A stretch of 64,000 nucleotides of DNA, from positions 496,001 through 560,000 of the forward strand of contig NZ_JADFFM010000001.1 of the NCBI RefSeq assembly GCF_015221995.1, given 5' to 3'. Numbering within the stretch: the stretch's first letter is position 1; each line of letters begins with the position of its first letter. Source of the DNA: Mucilaginibacter boryungensis. GTDB taxonomy: Bacteria > Bacteroidota > Bacteroidia > Sphingobacteriales > Sphingobacteriaceae. The notes beneath the pieces were generated by a model. It made no database searches. It was not told the DNA's origin and saw only the letters and a program-made list of their open reading frames with translations. A program made the position numbers and the translations under genes. This document shows positions 45,034-53,899 of the stretch, piece after piece.

Positions 45034-45140
45034 GTCATTTCGAACGAACATGGGCTGGGACGTGTAAGCGTGAGGAGAAATCTTTTACGAGAAGCCGTCT
45101 TAACGTATAAGATTTCTCCTCGTTCCTCGTTCGAAATGAC
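45034..45140. repeat. Palindromic element of the GTCATTTCGAACGA type
   Basis: Outer arms GTCATTTCGAACGA (45034-45047) and TCGTTCGAAATGAC (45127-45140) are perfect complements, and inner arms GAGGAGAAATCTT (45071-45083) and AAGATTTCTCCTC (45109-45121) are also perfect complements. The spacers differ in length, giving a two-tier hairpin. It lies between convergent genes and could act as a terminator region. Confidence 0.85.
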
Positions 45141-45153
45141 ACTTTTTTATTAA

Positions 45154-46698
45154 TTATCTCCCCTTCCAAATCAATTTCACCATATAAATATCATTACTGC
45201 GGATAGGGAATTGCTGGTGATAGCTACCATTGCTTACCGTTACGTTTACTACACTGATCGATTTGCCGGTTGATTGGGCTTTCAGTTCGTTCACCTGCGC
45301 TACGGATAAGTAAGCCGGTTTGCCCCAATCGAGGTATTGGCTGTAGGGGTCGTTCATACGATAACCTACCCGGTAAACTTCCACCCGGTATTTGCCATTG
45401 GTAAGGTGCGTTAGTTGCAGATTGACAGGAACTTTATCCGTAGGTGGCTGTATTTTACTGAAAGCTATCTGGTTATAATCTTTTGTAGGAAACGTGAAAT
45501 CCCAAAACAAGGCCTGCACGTTTTTACCTTGTTTGCAGATGATTGAAGTAGGATCGTTCGTTTTCAATTCCTGGCTGCCTAATTCATTCAAAAATTTATA
45601 GGCATAATAGGTTGGCTTCCTGATGTCCTGTAAGTTCAGCAAACCAAACCCGCCGTGGAATGAAGTTGGCCCGGCGCCGGCTTCCTCAAAAATATCGGTA
45701 AACGTCCAGTACGACATACTGTTGGGCCATGGCGCGGCTTTTTTCAGCACATTTAGTATAAAGGCCGCATTTTGATAGGTATCGTGCATTGGGTCGCGCG
45801 ATGATGGCGAGGTGTTCCATTCGGTAAAATGCAGCTCAGCATTTTTAAAGCCCGAAGCATTTATTTGTTTGCGTACTTTTTCTACGTCCTGTGCTACCGA
45901 ATCGGCATTGGGTTTTAACCTTTGTTTTTTCAGGCCAAATTCATCCAGTACAGATGTGGTGGCATAATCGTGCGTCGATACAAAGTCGACCGGGAGTTTA
46001 TGATCGTCGCAATATGTTAAAAAATCGCCTATCCACTTAACAGCCGATGTAGCCGGGCCGCCTACACGGTAAGTTGGCGATACACTTTTTATAGCTTTGG
46101 CCGTATGCCCGTATAACTCAAAATAGTCTGCCTGTGTACCCGCAAAGAAGCCGCCAAGGTCGGGTTCGTTCCATACTTCAAAATACCACTTTTCTACCTC
46201 GGCTTTGCCATACCTGTCCTGAAAATGGCTTACCAGGCGGCGGATGAGTTCTTCCCACAACTCGTAAGTTTTTGGCTTGGTTACATTGCCCTTCCACCAA
46301 AAAACGGTTTTGGTGCCGCTGGCCATATCGGTGGGCATAAAACCCAGTTCCACAAATGGGCGGATGTGGATGCTCAGCAAATAATCGTACAGTTTATCAA
46401 TATACTGCCAATTGTATACCTGCTTGCCCTCCTTGTCAATTTTATACACCTGCATATCATCGTTCAGCAGCCCGTGGAAGCGGATGTAACGGAAACCCAT
46501 ATCCTTTTGTACCTCGGCCAATTGCTGCTGCCAATCGGCCCGCAAACCTTCGTTAGCGCGACCGGCACCCACACATTCGTTAAACATAGCAGGTTTTTTA
46601 CCTGCAACCTGTGTTAGGTCGGCGCGGATAGTACGGGTTTGGGCAATGGCACAGCAAGCCAGGAAAATAAACAGTAGCGTATAGCAGGTTTTTTTCAT
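45154..46698 (-). CDS. Secreted GH39-type glycoside hydrolase
   Basis: A 514-residue exported enzyme resembling GH39 beta-xylosidases, with a signal peptide ending near CAIAQ (residue 20). The clan GH-A catalytic pair is visible: acid/base Glu178 in WNEPDLGG and nucleophile Glu293 in HFTEWNTSPSSRDP. A C-terminal beta domain runs from about 400. It would release xylose or related sugars from plant polysaccharides; exact substrate is uncertain because GH39 also contains alpha-L-iduronidases and arabinosidases. No SusC/SusD genes adjoin it. Confidence 0.88.
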   Translation of the reverse strand: MKKTCYTLLFIFLACCAIAQTRTIRADLTQVAGKKPAMFNECVGAGRANEGLRADWQQQLAEVQKDMGFRYIRFHGLLNDDMQVYKIDKEGKQVYNWQYIDKLYDYLLSIHIRPFVELGFMPTDMASGTKTVFWWKGNVTKPKTYELWEELIRRLVSHFQDRYGKAEVEKWYFEVWNEPDLGGFFAGTQADYFELYGHTAKAIKSVSPTYRVGGPATSAVKWIGDFLTYCDDHKLPVDFVSTHDYATTSVLDEFGLKKQRLKPNADSVAQDVEKVRKQINASGFKNAELHFTEWNTSPSSRDPMHDTYQNAAFILNVLKKAAPWPNSMSYWTFTDIFEEAGAGPTSFHGGFGLLNLQDIRKPTYYAYKFLNELGSQELKTNDPTSIICKQGKNVQALFWDFTFPTKDYNQIAFSKIQPPTDKVPVNLQLTHLTNGKYRVEVYRVGYRMNDPYSQYLDWGKPAYLSVAQVNELKAQSTGKSISVVNVTVSNGSYHQQFPIRSNDIYMVKLIWKGR

Positions 46699-46800
46699 TT
46701 TAGCGGATAATTGGTATTGCTAAAATACCCGTTTATGCCAGTCCATTAGCCCGACAAATGAAACAGAATTACCTTGTAAATGAATAGGGGGCGTAAATAA

Positions 46801-46826
46801 AAAAACCTCGCCCCAAGGCAAGGTTT
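46801..46826 (-). terminator. Terminator after the 120-residue exported protein gene
   Basis: AAAACCT(C)GCC / GGC(A)AGGTTTT hairpin (46801-46810 with 46815-46826), loop CCAA region. Read on the minus strand it ends in a T-rich tract 24 bases after the stop of the gene at 46850-47212. Confidence 0.65.
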
Positions 46827-46849
46827 TATAGGTCGATTTTTAAAGTTTA

Positions 46850-47212
46850 CTATTTTTCTTCCACACGTTTTAGCATACCGTGCAGGTTGGTACCATTATA
46901 ATCCACATCTATAGTAATAGAATCACCATAAAACTTGCCTACGTTTTTAAGCATGGTGCCATTAAAATCGAGGTTAAAGGTAAAATTAGTCCCGCTTATT
47001 TTACCATCGGTAATGGGAATGGAGGTATCAGCCCCATCGGCAGTACCTGTTAGTTTATCACCTTCAACCTTAAAGGTGTATTTTACAGGGAAGTCGCCAT
47101 TGGGGGTTTTAATTGCACCGCTCCATTTGCCGGTCAGGTCGGCAACAACAGCCAAACAAATCAAAAAACTGCAAAGCACAAGTGCCAGGGTTGAAAATAA
47201 TCTCTTCTTCAT
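46850..47212 (-). CDS. Small exported beta-rich protein
   Basis: A 120-residue protein with a signal peptide (cleavage near residue 24). The mature part LTGKWSGAIKTPNGDFPVKYTFKVEGDKLTGTADG has the strand-turn pattern of small lipocalin-like or DUF-type beta-barrel proteins that appear singly or fused to glycoside hydrolases in Bacteroidota. It has no cysteines after the signal. It stands alone with its own terminator. Function unknown. Confidence 0.7.
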   Translation of the reverse strand: MKKRLFSTLALVLCSFLICLAVVADLTGKWSGAIKTPNGDFPVKYTFKVEGDKLTGTADGADTSIPITDGKISGTNFTFNLDFNGTMLKNVGKFYGDSITIDVDYNGTNLHGMLKRVEEK

Positions 47213-47269
47213 GGTTTGTTAATTTTTCATGAATATAAAACTTTTTCCTGAAAAGTTTCCCGACTTCCC

Positions 47270-48172
47270 TCAATACAAATTATAATGATATATCGGTTCC
47301 CCAATACCTTCGCTGGCGGTATAGTAACCTTTTCCATCTGGTGTAAAGCCAATGGCTTCGCCTTGTTTTTCCTGCTTGTAATATAGTTTAGCAGGTTTTT
47401 CGGTCATGGCCTGCCACACAGGTACACCGGGTGTGCGTTTCCAGTAATATACGTTCTTGTAGTTTTTTAACAGTATCTGGGTGCCGTCTTTAGAAATATC
47501 GCCGGCGGTGACCCACTTAAACGGCGGTATCCCGCCCAGGTGAATGGTACTGCGTTTGGTGAGGGTTACCGTATCATTCCCTTTAAAGTTTAGCGGGGTA
47601 GTATATATGCTTACCGAATTTTTCCGTTTGGATACGATGTACAGCAATTGGTCAACCGGGTCAACCATCAGTGTTTCGGCATCCTTAGCACCATCGGGGT
47701 ATTTTACATATAGCGGCGCTGCTGTTATATGTTTCACACTATCCGGCCCACTTATCGGTGGCTCTTCAAAGCGATAGATCACCAGGTGGGTACGTACAGC
47801 CTGGTTATCGCCAATATCGCCTAAATACACATAGCTTTTACTTTTGTCGGGCCCGGGGCCAACGGCAATGTCTTCACAATCATTTACGCCCAGTTTTTCG
47901 GTAGCCTCACCTTTAAAATAATAGGTAGCTTTTAGTTTGCCTTCGGGTGTAATAGCAAAAAAGCGACTGGTGTCGCCACTATCGTTATGAATATAATAAA
48001 TGCCTTCGTGTTCAGCAGATGCTGCAATGCCCGATGTTTCATCCAGCATATTGCCGGTAAGATATCCCGTAACAGTGCCTTTTTCATGCCTTATTTTTTG
48101 GGCATAGGCAGCAATCAGCATTAAAATTATGAACGATGGCAGCAGTATTCTTTTCTTTTTTAACCAATTCAT
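47270..48172 (-). CDS. Exported beta-propeller-like protein
   Basis: A 300-residue protein with an N-terminal membrane or signal segment (about 8-25). Repeated strand-rich units such as GIYYIHNDSGDTSRFFAIT, VNDCEDIAVGPG, SYVYLGDIGDNQ, DAETLMVDP and LLYIVSKRKNSVSIYTTPL suggest a six- or seven-bladed propeller of the SdiA-regulated/esterase-like type. The DCEDIA and DIGDN motifs may bind metal. Role unknown. Confidence 0.65.
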   Translation of the reverse strand: MNWLKKKRILLPSFIILMLIAAYAQKIRHEKGTVTGYLTGNMLDETSGIAASAEHEGIYYIHNDSGDTSRFFAITPEGKLKATYYFKGEATEKLGVNDCEDIAVGPGPDKSKSYVYLGDIGDNQAVRTHLVIYRFEEPPISGPDSVKHITAAPLYVKYPDGAKDAETLMVDPVDQLLYIVSKRKNSVSIYTTPLNFKGNDTVTLTKRSTIHLGGIPPFKWVTAGDISKDGTQILLKNYKNVYYWKRTPGVPVWQAMTEKPAKLYYKQEKQGEAIGFTPDGKGYYTASEGIGEPIYHYNLY

Positions 48173-48334
48173 TAGTACAAAGGTAACGTAAGTAGTATGA
48201 AGTTATTATTAATTATAAGGCGTTAGCATTATACATAAACCATTTATGAGTGCAATTGTGCGGGTAAAATCTAATTCAAAAACTAATAGCTCTTTTAAAA
48301 CGTTATAAAGTAACACGACGTTAACTGTGACCCA

Positions 48335-48529
48335 ATGAAAACAGATAACAAGCATTATAAGTTTATCAACAGTCAAACCGGTAACACTATTTTTTATCAT
48401 CAGGTTGGAGCGTCCCTTACCGGGGATGAACTTAGGGCTGTACTCGAAAAAGTGAAGGCACAGGTTGCCACGCAAAATGCCCTGCCCGTAAGTACAATTT
48501 ATTGGGAAGAGGTAAAGGACACCAAATAA
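48335..48529 (+). CDS. Small uncharacterised protein
   Basis: A 64-residue basic-to-neutral protein with no signal or membrane segment: MKTDNKHYKFINSQTGNTIF, then a helix with LTGDELRAVLEKVKAQVATQ. The amphipathic helix and balanced composition look genuine, and it fits between the divergent propeller gene and the convergent mutarotase gene (4 bases between ends). No family recognised. Confidence 0.55.
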   Translation: MKTDNKHYKFINSQTGNTIFYHQVGASLTGDELRAVLEKVKAQVATQNALPVSTIYWEEVKDTK

Positions 48530-48533
48530 AAAG

Positions 48534-49541
48534 CTATTCAACCACTCCAAAGCGGTATACGGACGAAGATCTGAATACTTGTCCTGCACTTAATAAAGTT
48601 GACGGAAATGCGGGCTGGTTAGGCGAATCGGGGAAGTGCTGTGTTTCTAAACAAAACGTGCTTCGGAAATCATCTTTACTGCCGCCCTTAAAGGTATTGG
48701 TGCCATCCATAAAGTTGCCTGTATAAAACTGCATGCCCGGTTCGGTGGTATCTACGGCCATGGCAATGCCCGTTTTGTCGCCAATGGCTTTAGCGGCGAA
48801 GGTTAGTTTTTGCCCTTCAACCCTGTTCAGTACATAGTTATGATCATACCCCCGGGCAACTATAAGTTGTTCATGATCGGCCCCAATATCCTTACCAATA
48901 GGTTTCGCCGTCCTGAAATCAAACGGGGAATGTGCTACCGTTCCCAGTTCGCCGGTGGGGATCAGGTTTTGGGTAACAGGCGTGTAGCTATCGGCGTTAA
49001 TTTGCAGGGTATGGCCCAATATATCGCCATCGCCCTCACCGTTCAGGTTAAAATAAGCGTGGTTGGTTAAGTTAATTATAGTGTCCTTATCGGTGGTGGC
49101 TTCGTAATTTATCACCACGGCGTTATCAGCCAGCATATAGGTTACTGTAATATACACATTGCCGGGAAAGCCATCCTCGCCATTGGGTGAATACAGCTGC
49201 ATTGTGATGCTTTGATCCTGTACGTCCAGTATATCCCAAACTTTAGCATGTATGCCGCCGCCGCCGTGCAGGCAATTTGGCCCGTTATTTACCGGTAGCA
49301 TATAGCTTATCCCATTTAAGCTGAACCGCCCTTTAGCGATACGGTTAGCAAAACGCCCAATGGTTGCACCGTAATAAGGAGATGTAGCCTGTTCGTATTC
49401 ATCAACCGTTTTAAATCCTGCCACAACATCAACAAGGGTGCCGTCTTTCCCGAGGGTAAGCAAGCCCACCAAACGTGCGCCATAATTGGTAATAGTAACT
49501 TGCAGATGTTTATTTTTCAGGGTAATGAATTTAGCCGGCAT
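48534..49541 (-). CDS. galM: Galactose mutarotase (aldose 1-epimerase)
   Basis: A 335-residue aldose 1-epimerase that interconverts alpha and beta anomers of galactose and glucose. Visible motifs: NRIAKGRFSLNG near 66-77, NNGPNCLHGGG near 84-94, the catalytic histidine region NLTNHAYFNLNGEGDGDILGH near 168-188, and the C-terminal PGMQFYTGNFMDGT near 278-291. No signal peptide, so cytoplasmic. It complements the secreted alpha-galactosidase at 35-37 kb, though the two are not in one operon. Confidence 0.93.
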   Translation of the reverse strand: MPAKFITLKNKHLQVTITNYGARLVGLLTLGKDGTLVDVVAGFKTVDEYEQATSPYYGATIGRFANRIAKGRFSLNGISYMLPVNNGPNCLHGGGGIHAKVWDILDVQDQSITMQLYSPNGEDGFPGNVYITVTYMLADNAVVINYEATTDKDTIINLTNHAYFNLNGEGDGDILGHTLQINADSYTPVTQNLIPTGELGTVAHSPFDFRTAKPIGKDIGADHEQLIVARGYDHNYVLNRVEGQKLTFAAKAIGDKTGIAMAVDTTEPGMQFYTGNFMDGTNTFKGGSKDDFRSTFCLETQHFPDSPNQPAFPSTLLSAGQVFRSSSVYRFGVVE

Positions 49542-49953
49542 ATAGCGAATAGGTAGAATTAGTGTGCTAAAATAAAGAATTATCCGACTAAATATTTATA
49601 ATCCACCCTCACTTGTTCGCCGCATCATTTTCTCATAAAGTAATAGCCGAAGCTAAAATCAATTGATCTTATAATCCAAGACAAAACTGCAGTATGATGG
49701 CATAAGTTTTGTGCATAATTATGAAAATTTTTACTTAAACAAATAGTGCCGGATAATTCGTGGGACACCACTTTTATCTAATGTGCCTGAAGGCAGCAGG
49801 AGTATTGGAAAATATGATCGATAATTATATTAACTTCTCTCCCTAAACCGATTTTTGACGGCGGCCATTTCATAGGGGTCGCCGTTTTTTGTATCGTTTT
49901 AAATCAGCCTAAACGGAGATATGGAATTAAAAGAAAATTTCAAATGCATAAGC
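49542..49953. other. Intergenic region with orphan terminator-like hairpin
   Basis: A 412-base gap without a convincing protein gene. Its first part serves as the upstream region of the mutarotase gene. The last part contains a plus-strand terminator-like hairpin (49858-49890) although no plus-strand gene precedes it. The short frame beginning at 49921 lies mostly antisense to the DUF1835 gene and is not credible. Confidence 0.5.
49858..49890 (+). terminator. Orphan terminator-like hairpin
   Basis: ACGGCGGCC (49858-49866) pairs with GGTCGCCGT (49877-49885) including one G-U, with a 10-base loop and a TTTTTT tract at 49885-49890. It could end an unannotated small RNA transcribed from the 49.6-49.85 kb gap, or, read from the other side, lie downstream of the DUF1835 gene. 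Confidence 0.5.
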
Positions 49954-50739
49954 TTAGGAGAGGTACCCCTTCTGTCTCAATTTATCCAAATACAAGCCCA
50001 CTTCCAAATCGCCCAGGCCATAAATTTTATCGGTCTTCCAAAATTCGGTGCAGATACCAATTTGATCGGTTATGCCCATATTATAAATGTCCAGCAATTT
50101 TTGCTCGATATGGTTTAGTCCGTTTGCATTAACCAGCAGGCGCTGTAAATGCGCTTCGAGCGCAGTTTTCAACCAATGCATGCAACCCCAGAACCTGGTT
50201 TTGGCCAGGTATTGTTTTAAATGCTCAGCATCGTGCTTTACATACATTTCCCAGGTTTCGGCAGCGATAACAAAATCTACTTCACTTAACTGTGTGCGGA
50301 TGGTATTGTAGAGATACAATTGTTCTTTGCCATTCAATTCGCCCATGCCACCAAAGTTTGGCTTACCCGGAAATTCGCCGGGGCAAATTAAATAAATAGC
50401 CGGCCCCGATAAATCGGTTTGCTGTTTCAGATAATTCATTACCCCCAGCATATTGCTTTGGCAGTGAAGGTCGTATTCAAACCAAAGGTTTATTTCATCG
50501 TGCGGCTTACTTAATACGGCCAATTGGTCAATCATATCCCGTTGATAGGCTTCAGGGTTATCATCGAAGGTTTTACATATCCACTCCGATCGCGTTTCCC
50601 AAAAATGTGCCCCGCCAATGTTTATCTCCAGCGGGCCTTCCGAAAGTACTTCGCGCCAAACCATAATATCCCCATCAAGCCCGGTTTGCTTAAAGCCCAC
50701 AAGTGTCGAGTCGCCATTAAGAACATGCAGAATTTTCAT
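49954..50739 (-). CDS. DUF1835 domain-containing protein
   Basis: A 261-residue cytoplasmic protein starting MKILHVLNGDSTLVGFKQTG, the typical DUF1835 opening. DIMVWREVLSEGP near 24-36 and NLWFEYDLHCQSNML near 83-97 are family-like segments. The C-terminal half contains a helix-rich DUF3658-like part with NGLNHIEQKLLDIYNMG. No biochemical function is known. It is followed on the minus strand by the gap with the orphan hairpin. Confidence 0.8.
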   Translation of the reverse strand: MKILHVLNGDSTLVGFKQTGLDGDIMVWREVLSEGPLEINIGGAHFWETRSEWICKTFDDNPEAYQRDMIDQLAVLSKPHDEINLWFEYDLHCQSNMLGVMNYLKQQTDLSGPAIYLICPGEFPGKPNFGGMGELNGKEQLYLYNTIRTQLSEVDFVIAAETWEMYVKHDAEHLKQYLAKTRFWGCMHWLKTALEAHLQRLLVNANGLNHIEQKLLDIYNMGITDQIGICTEFWKTDKIYGLGDLEVGLYLDKLRQKGYLS

Positions 50740-50858
50740 AGATCAGTTTTGTTGATGTATTCTGTAGTAAGATAAATATGACGACTATTTGTTACGCCCA
50801 ATTTTTTATTAGATGCCTAAAGCGTTAAATCGTTCGAGTGTTAATTTTTTTCAAAGGC

Positions 50859-52028
50859 TTAGTGTGCGCCATCATCCTTTATCATCGATACCATCCAAAC
50901 AATTAGCGCACCAAAAGCGGCTATTATGCCAAACGCCATCCGCAGGCCTGCTGCCTGCGCCACAAAACCTACAAATGGGGGCACCAGTAAAAAACCGAGG
51001 TAACCAATAGTTGATATGGCTGCAATAGCCGATGCGCCACTCATAGTTTTTGATTTCCCTGCCATACTGAAAACCAGTGGCACAATACACGATACCCCGG
51101 CGCCAGTGAGCACGAAACCTATGCAAGCCGCTACGGTATATGGGATCAGTACAGCAATTAACAAACCTGCAAATATCAGCCAGCCGCTATATTTTAAAAT
51201 AGGTTTAACTCCTAATTTGTTCACCATTTTATCGCCCGCAAACCGGCTGATGGTCATAGCCACCATGTAAAATACAAAACCTGCCGTAGCGGATTGTTTA
51301 GAGGTATGTACGGCCTTTTCAAAATAGATACCGCCCCAGTCGTACATGGTGTTTTCGCAAGCCATACAGGCAAAACAGATGAGCGCGAATTTAAGCAGGA
51401 ACTTATCGGGGAGTGAAAATACAGGCTTTTTTTGCAGCGCTGATGGTTTATGATAGATAGTTTCGGGGTAAAACCATAAAGCAGTTATGATCATCAATAT
51501 GGCTACCGAGGGTAAATGCCAGGCTGGCGCCACATTAAAGGTCACCATTAAATAGCCTACTGCTGCACCGGCAAAGCCCGCCATGCTCCACACCCCGTGA
51601 AAGAAGGTCATAATAGATCTGTCGTAAAGCGACTGCACGCTAACCGATTGCGCGTTGAGCGACAGGTTAAACAAATTACGGGACGAACCGAAGAAGAACA
51701 ATATGACTGCCAATTGCCAGGGATGCGTAACAAAACCTAATAAACCCAGCATAATATTATACATCATAGCGCCGCCAAACATGATGCTGCGACTGCTGAA
51801 GCGGCCAAGGAGCTGACTGGTTAGCGGCATGGTCAACATCAAACCGGCGGGCATGGCAAATAATATTGCGCCCAATTGTGCTTCGTTTAAATGCAGATGC
51901 TGTTGGATAGAAGGGATGCGCGATGCCCAGGCCGAATAGCCAAAGCCTGAAATGAAGTAAAACACCGTGCTGGATATGCGGGCCCTTTTGGGTGTTTTAT
52001 AAGTGATAATAGCATCGGTATGCGGCAT
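50859..52028 (-). CDS. MFS transporter, fucose permease-like
   Basis: A 389-residue major facilitator with 12 predicted helices. The N-terminal half holds FISGFGYSAWASRIPSIQQHL and the GAILFAMPAGLMLTMPL segment; the C-terminal half has GAGVSCIVPLVFSMAGK near 310-326. The pattern resembles the FucP/YbjJ-type group. Substrate cannot be told from the sequence. It is a single-gene unit, with a REP-like element between its start and the divergent DUF2851 gene. Confidence 0.85.
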   Translation of the reverse strand: MPHTDAIITYKTPKRARISSTVFYFISGFGYSAWASRIPSIQQHLHLNEAQLGAILFAMPAGLMLTMPLTSQLLGRFSSRSIMFGGAMMYNIMLGLLGFVTHPWQLAVILFFFGSSRNLFNLSLNAQSVSVQSLYDRSIMTFFHGVWSMAGFAGAAVGYLMVTFNVAPAWHLPSVAILMIITALWFYPETIYHKPSALQKKPVFSLPDKFLLKFALICFACMACENTMYDWGGIYFEKAVHTSKQSATAGFVFYMVAMTISRFAGDKMVNKLGVKPILKYSGWLIFAGLLIAVLIPYTVAACIGFVLTGAGVSCIVPLVFSMAGKSKTMSGASAIAAISTIGYLGFLLVPPFVGFVAQAAGLRMAFGIIAAFGALIVWMVSMIKDDGAH

Positions 52029-52158
52029 GGCGCAAAAGTAAGATGTGTTGATGAGAAATGGATAGGTGTATAAATGTTTATTTGATAGTTGACCGTAAGC
52101 AAACCTGCCAATTCAAGCGTCTAGCCTGGCGGGGTCGATAAGTTATAATCCTATTTGT

Positions 52159-52237
52159 CATTGCGAAGAGTGTAGCGACGCGGCATCTCGTAGGACGTAA
52201 ATTAAACTACGAGATTGCCGCGCTATCGCTCGCAATG
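52159..52237. repeat. REP-like palindromic element (CATTGCGA family)
   Basis: Arms 52159-52192 and 52207-52237 pair imperfectly: CATTGCGA...GCGGCATCTCGTAG with CTACGAGATTGCCGCGC...CGCAATG. It is the second copy of the family seen between nuoF and nuoG and at 63239-63322. Confidence 0.8.
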
Positions 52238-52296
52238 GCATTCTTTTAAAACTTGCAGCAATTTTATCATCTGTACATTTTTACTATTTTTAAACC

Positions 52297-53583
52297 ATGC
52301 TTATCACCGAGGATCTCTTGCATTACGTATGGAAGTTCCGCCTGTTCAACAGAATGGGGTTGCGGACTACCGATGGCGAAGAAATAGAGGTATTCTCGGC
52401 AGGCATGGCGCATACCGATGGCGGGCCCGATTTTCAGAACGCGCGTATCCGCATTGGTGAAACAACCTGGGCGGGTAACGTGGAGCTACATGTATCATCG
52501 GCAGACTGGAACCGCCACGGCCACCAAACCGATGGCGCTTATGGCAGTGTAATACTACATGTAGTTTATAAGGACGATCAACCAGTGATAATGCCCGATG
52601 GACGGAAAGTTCCTACGCTGGAATTGTATAACCGCATCCCTGATGAACTTTATCAGCGTTACCATTATCTGATCTTCAGCAACCAAGCATTTATCCCCTG
52701 CGAAGCCACCTTAAAAACCGTTGATGATATTACTATGCGTAACTGGCTGACGCGTGTGCTGGTAGAGCGATTGGAAAAGAAATCGACAGCGGTAATTGAA
52801 GCTTTAGCTGTAAACCGGGGAGATTGGGAAGAAACTTTTTACCGGTTACTGGCGGCAAACTTTGGTTTCAAGGTGAATGCCTTGCCGTTTGAGATGATGG
52901 CCAAATCGCTTCCGCAGATCATCCTGGCCAAACACAAAAACTATCCGCTGCAAATTGAGGCATTGATATTTGGCCAGGCCGGTTTTCTGGAAGATGATTT
53001 TGTTGATGAATATCCGCGCAAGCTAAAAGAAGAATACAACTTTCTGCGCAAAAAGCACAAACTGACTCCGGTAGAAAAGCATCTGTGGAAATTCCTACGG
53101 ATGCGCCCGCAAAACTTCCCAACCATAAGGCTTGCACAATTCGCGGCACTGGTGATCAATTCCAATCACCTTTTTTCGAAAATATTAGAGGTAAAAGACG
53201 TTGCCCAACTGCGCGATCTGTTTGCCAACGCTAAAGTACACCCTTACTGGGATACCCATTTCCGGTTTGATGTAGAAAGCAAATCGTCGCCAAAAAACAT
53301 GGGTGCAAGTGCGGTTGATATTTTATTATTAAACACAGTGGCCGTAACCTTATTTACCTATGGTAAACACCTGCAAAAACAATATTATATCAGTCGTGCG
53401 CTTGCTTTGTTAGAATATTTACCCGGCGAAAAGAACAATATCACAGATGATTTTGTTACCTTCGGGGTGAAAAGTACTACAGCGTTCGATTCGCAGGCGT
53501 TGCTTGAATTAAAAAATAGTTACTGCAACTATAAGAAATGCCTGCAATGCGCCGTTGGTAATAAAGTATTAAAATTGTCCTGA
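52297..53583 (+). CDS. DUF2851 family protein
   Basis: A 428-residue cytoplasmic protein of a Bacteroidota-typical family. It has the family opening MLITEDLLHYVWKFRLF and the segment AGMAHTDGGPDFQNARIRIG near 40-59, followed by WAGNVELHVSSADWNRHGHQTD. The C-terminus has a CNYKKCLQCAVG cysteine cluster that might bind metal. Function unknown. The next gene starts 1 base after its stop, so they form an operon. Confidence 0.88.
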   Translation: MLITEDLLHYVWKFRLFNRMGLRTTDGEEIEVFSAGMAHTDGGPDFQNARIRIGETTWAGNVELHVSSADWNRHGHQTDGAYGSVILHVVYKDDQPVIMPDGRKVPTLELYNRIPDELYQRYHYLIFSNQAFIPCEATLKTVDDITMRNWLTRVLVERLEKKSTAVIEALAVNRGDWEETFYRLLAANFGFKVNALPFEMMAKSLPQIILAKHKNYPLQIEALIFGQAGFLEDDFVDEYPRKLKEEYNFLRKKHKLTPVEKHLWKFLRMRPQNFPTIRLAQFAALVINSNHLFSKILEVKDVAQLRDLFANAKVHPYWDTHFRFDVESKSSPKNMGASAVDILLLNTVAVTLFTYGKHLQKQYYISRALALLEYLPGEKNNITDDFVTFGVKSTTAFDSQALLELKNSYCNYKKCLQCAVGNKVLKLS

Positions 53584-53584
53584 T

Positions 53585-53806
53585 ATGTTACAACGCATCC
53601 TTACATTTTTTGAGCGGTACTCCTTTGGGGTTTGTACCTACCTGGGCGAGCGTTTTAATATCTCAATAAATAAGATCAGGCTTTTTTTCATTTATTCGTC
53701 GTTCCTGGCAGTAGGCTTCCCCCTGATATTCTACTTCTTTGCCGGCATTGTGCTGGATATCCGCAACTATGTAAAACGCATGCGTAGCCGCGTTAGTGAT
53801 CTGTAA
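53585..53806 (+). CDS. PspC-like small membrane protein
   Basis: A 73-residue protein with a PspC-domain pattern: FGVCTYLGERFNISINKIRLFFIYSSFLAVGFPLIFYFFAGIVL, that is, a short amphipathic start and one or two membrane segments. PspC proteins act in envelope-stress sensing or as anti-sigma-like or toxin-like factors; in isolation the role is unclear. It is co-transcribed with the DUF2851 gene. Confidence 0.75.
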   Translation: MLQRILTFFERYSFGVCTYLGERFNISINKIRLFFIYSSFLAVGFPLIFYFFAGIVLDIRNYVKRMRSRVSDL

Positions 53807-53858
53807 AATCAAATCTGATCATGCCATACAGGTTTTCCAGGATCTGCATTAAAATAAA

Positions 53859-53880
53859 AAAGGGGCTATTAAGCCCCTTT
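53859..53880. terminator. Bidirectional terminator
   Basis: AAAGGGGCT / AGCCCCTTT (53859-53867 with 53872-53880), 4-base loop, with A- and T-tracts at the two sides. It lies between the PspC-like gene and the convergent MFS gene. Confidence 0.88.
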
Positions 53881-53899
53881 ATATGTTATATCACTGATA

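Noticed and set aside
48209..48589. Minus-strand 126-residue frame at 48.2-48.6 kb
   Set aside because: Overlaps the end of the mutarotase gene and is antisense to the more protein-like 64-residue frame.
49921..50118. Plus-strand 65-residue frame starting after the orphan hairpin
   Set aside because: Nearly all of it is antisense to the DUF1835 gene; composition fits a shadow.
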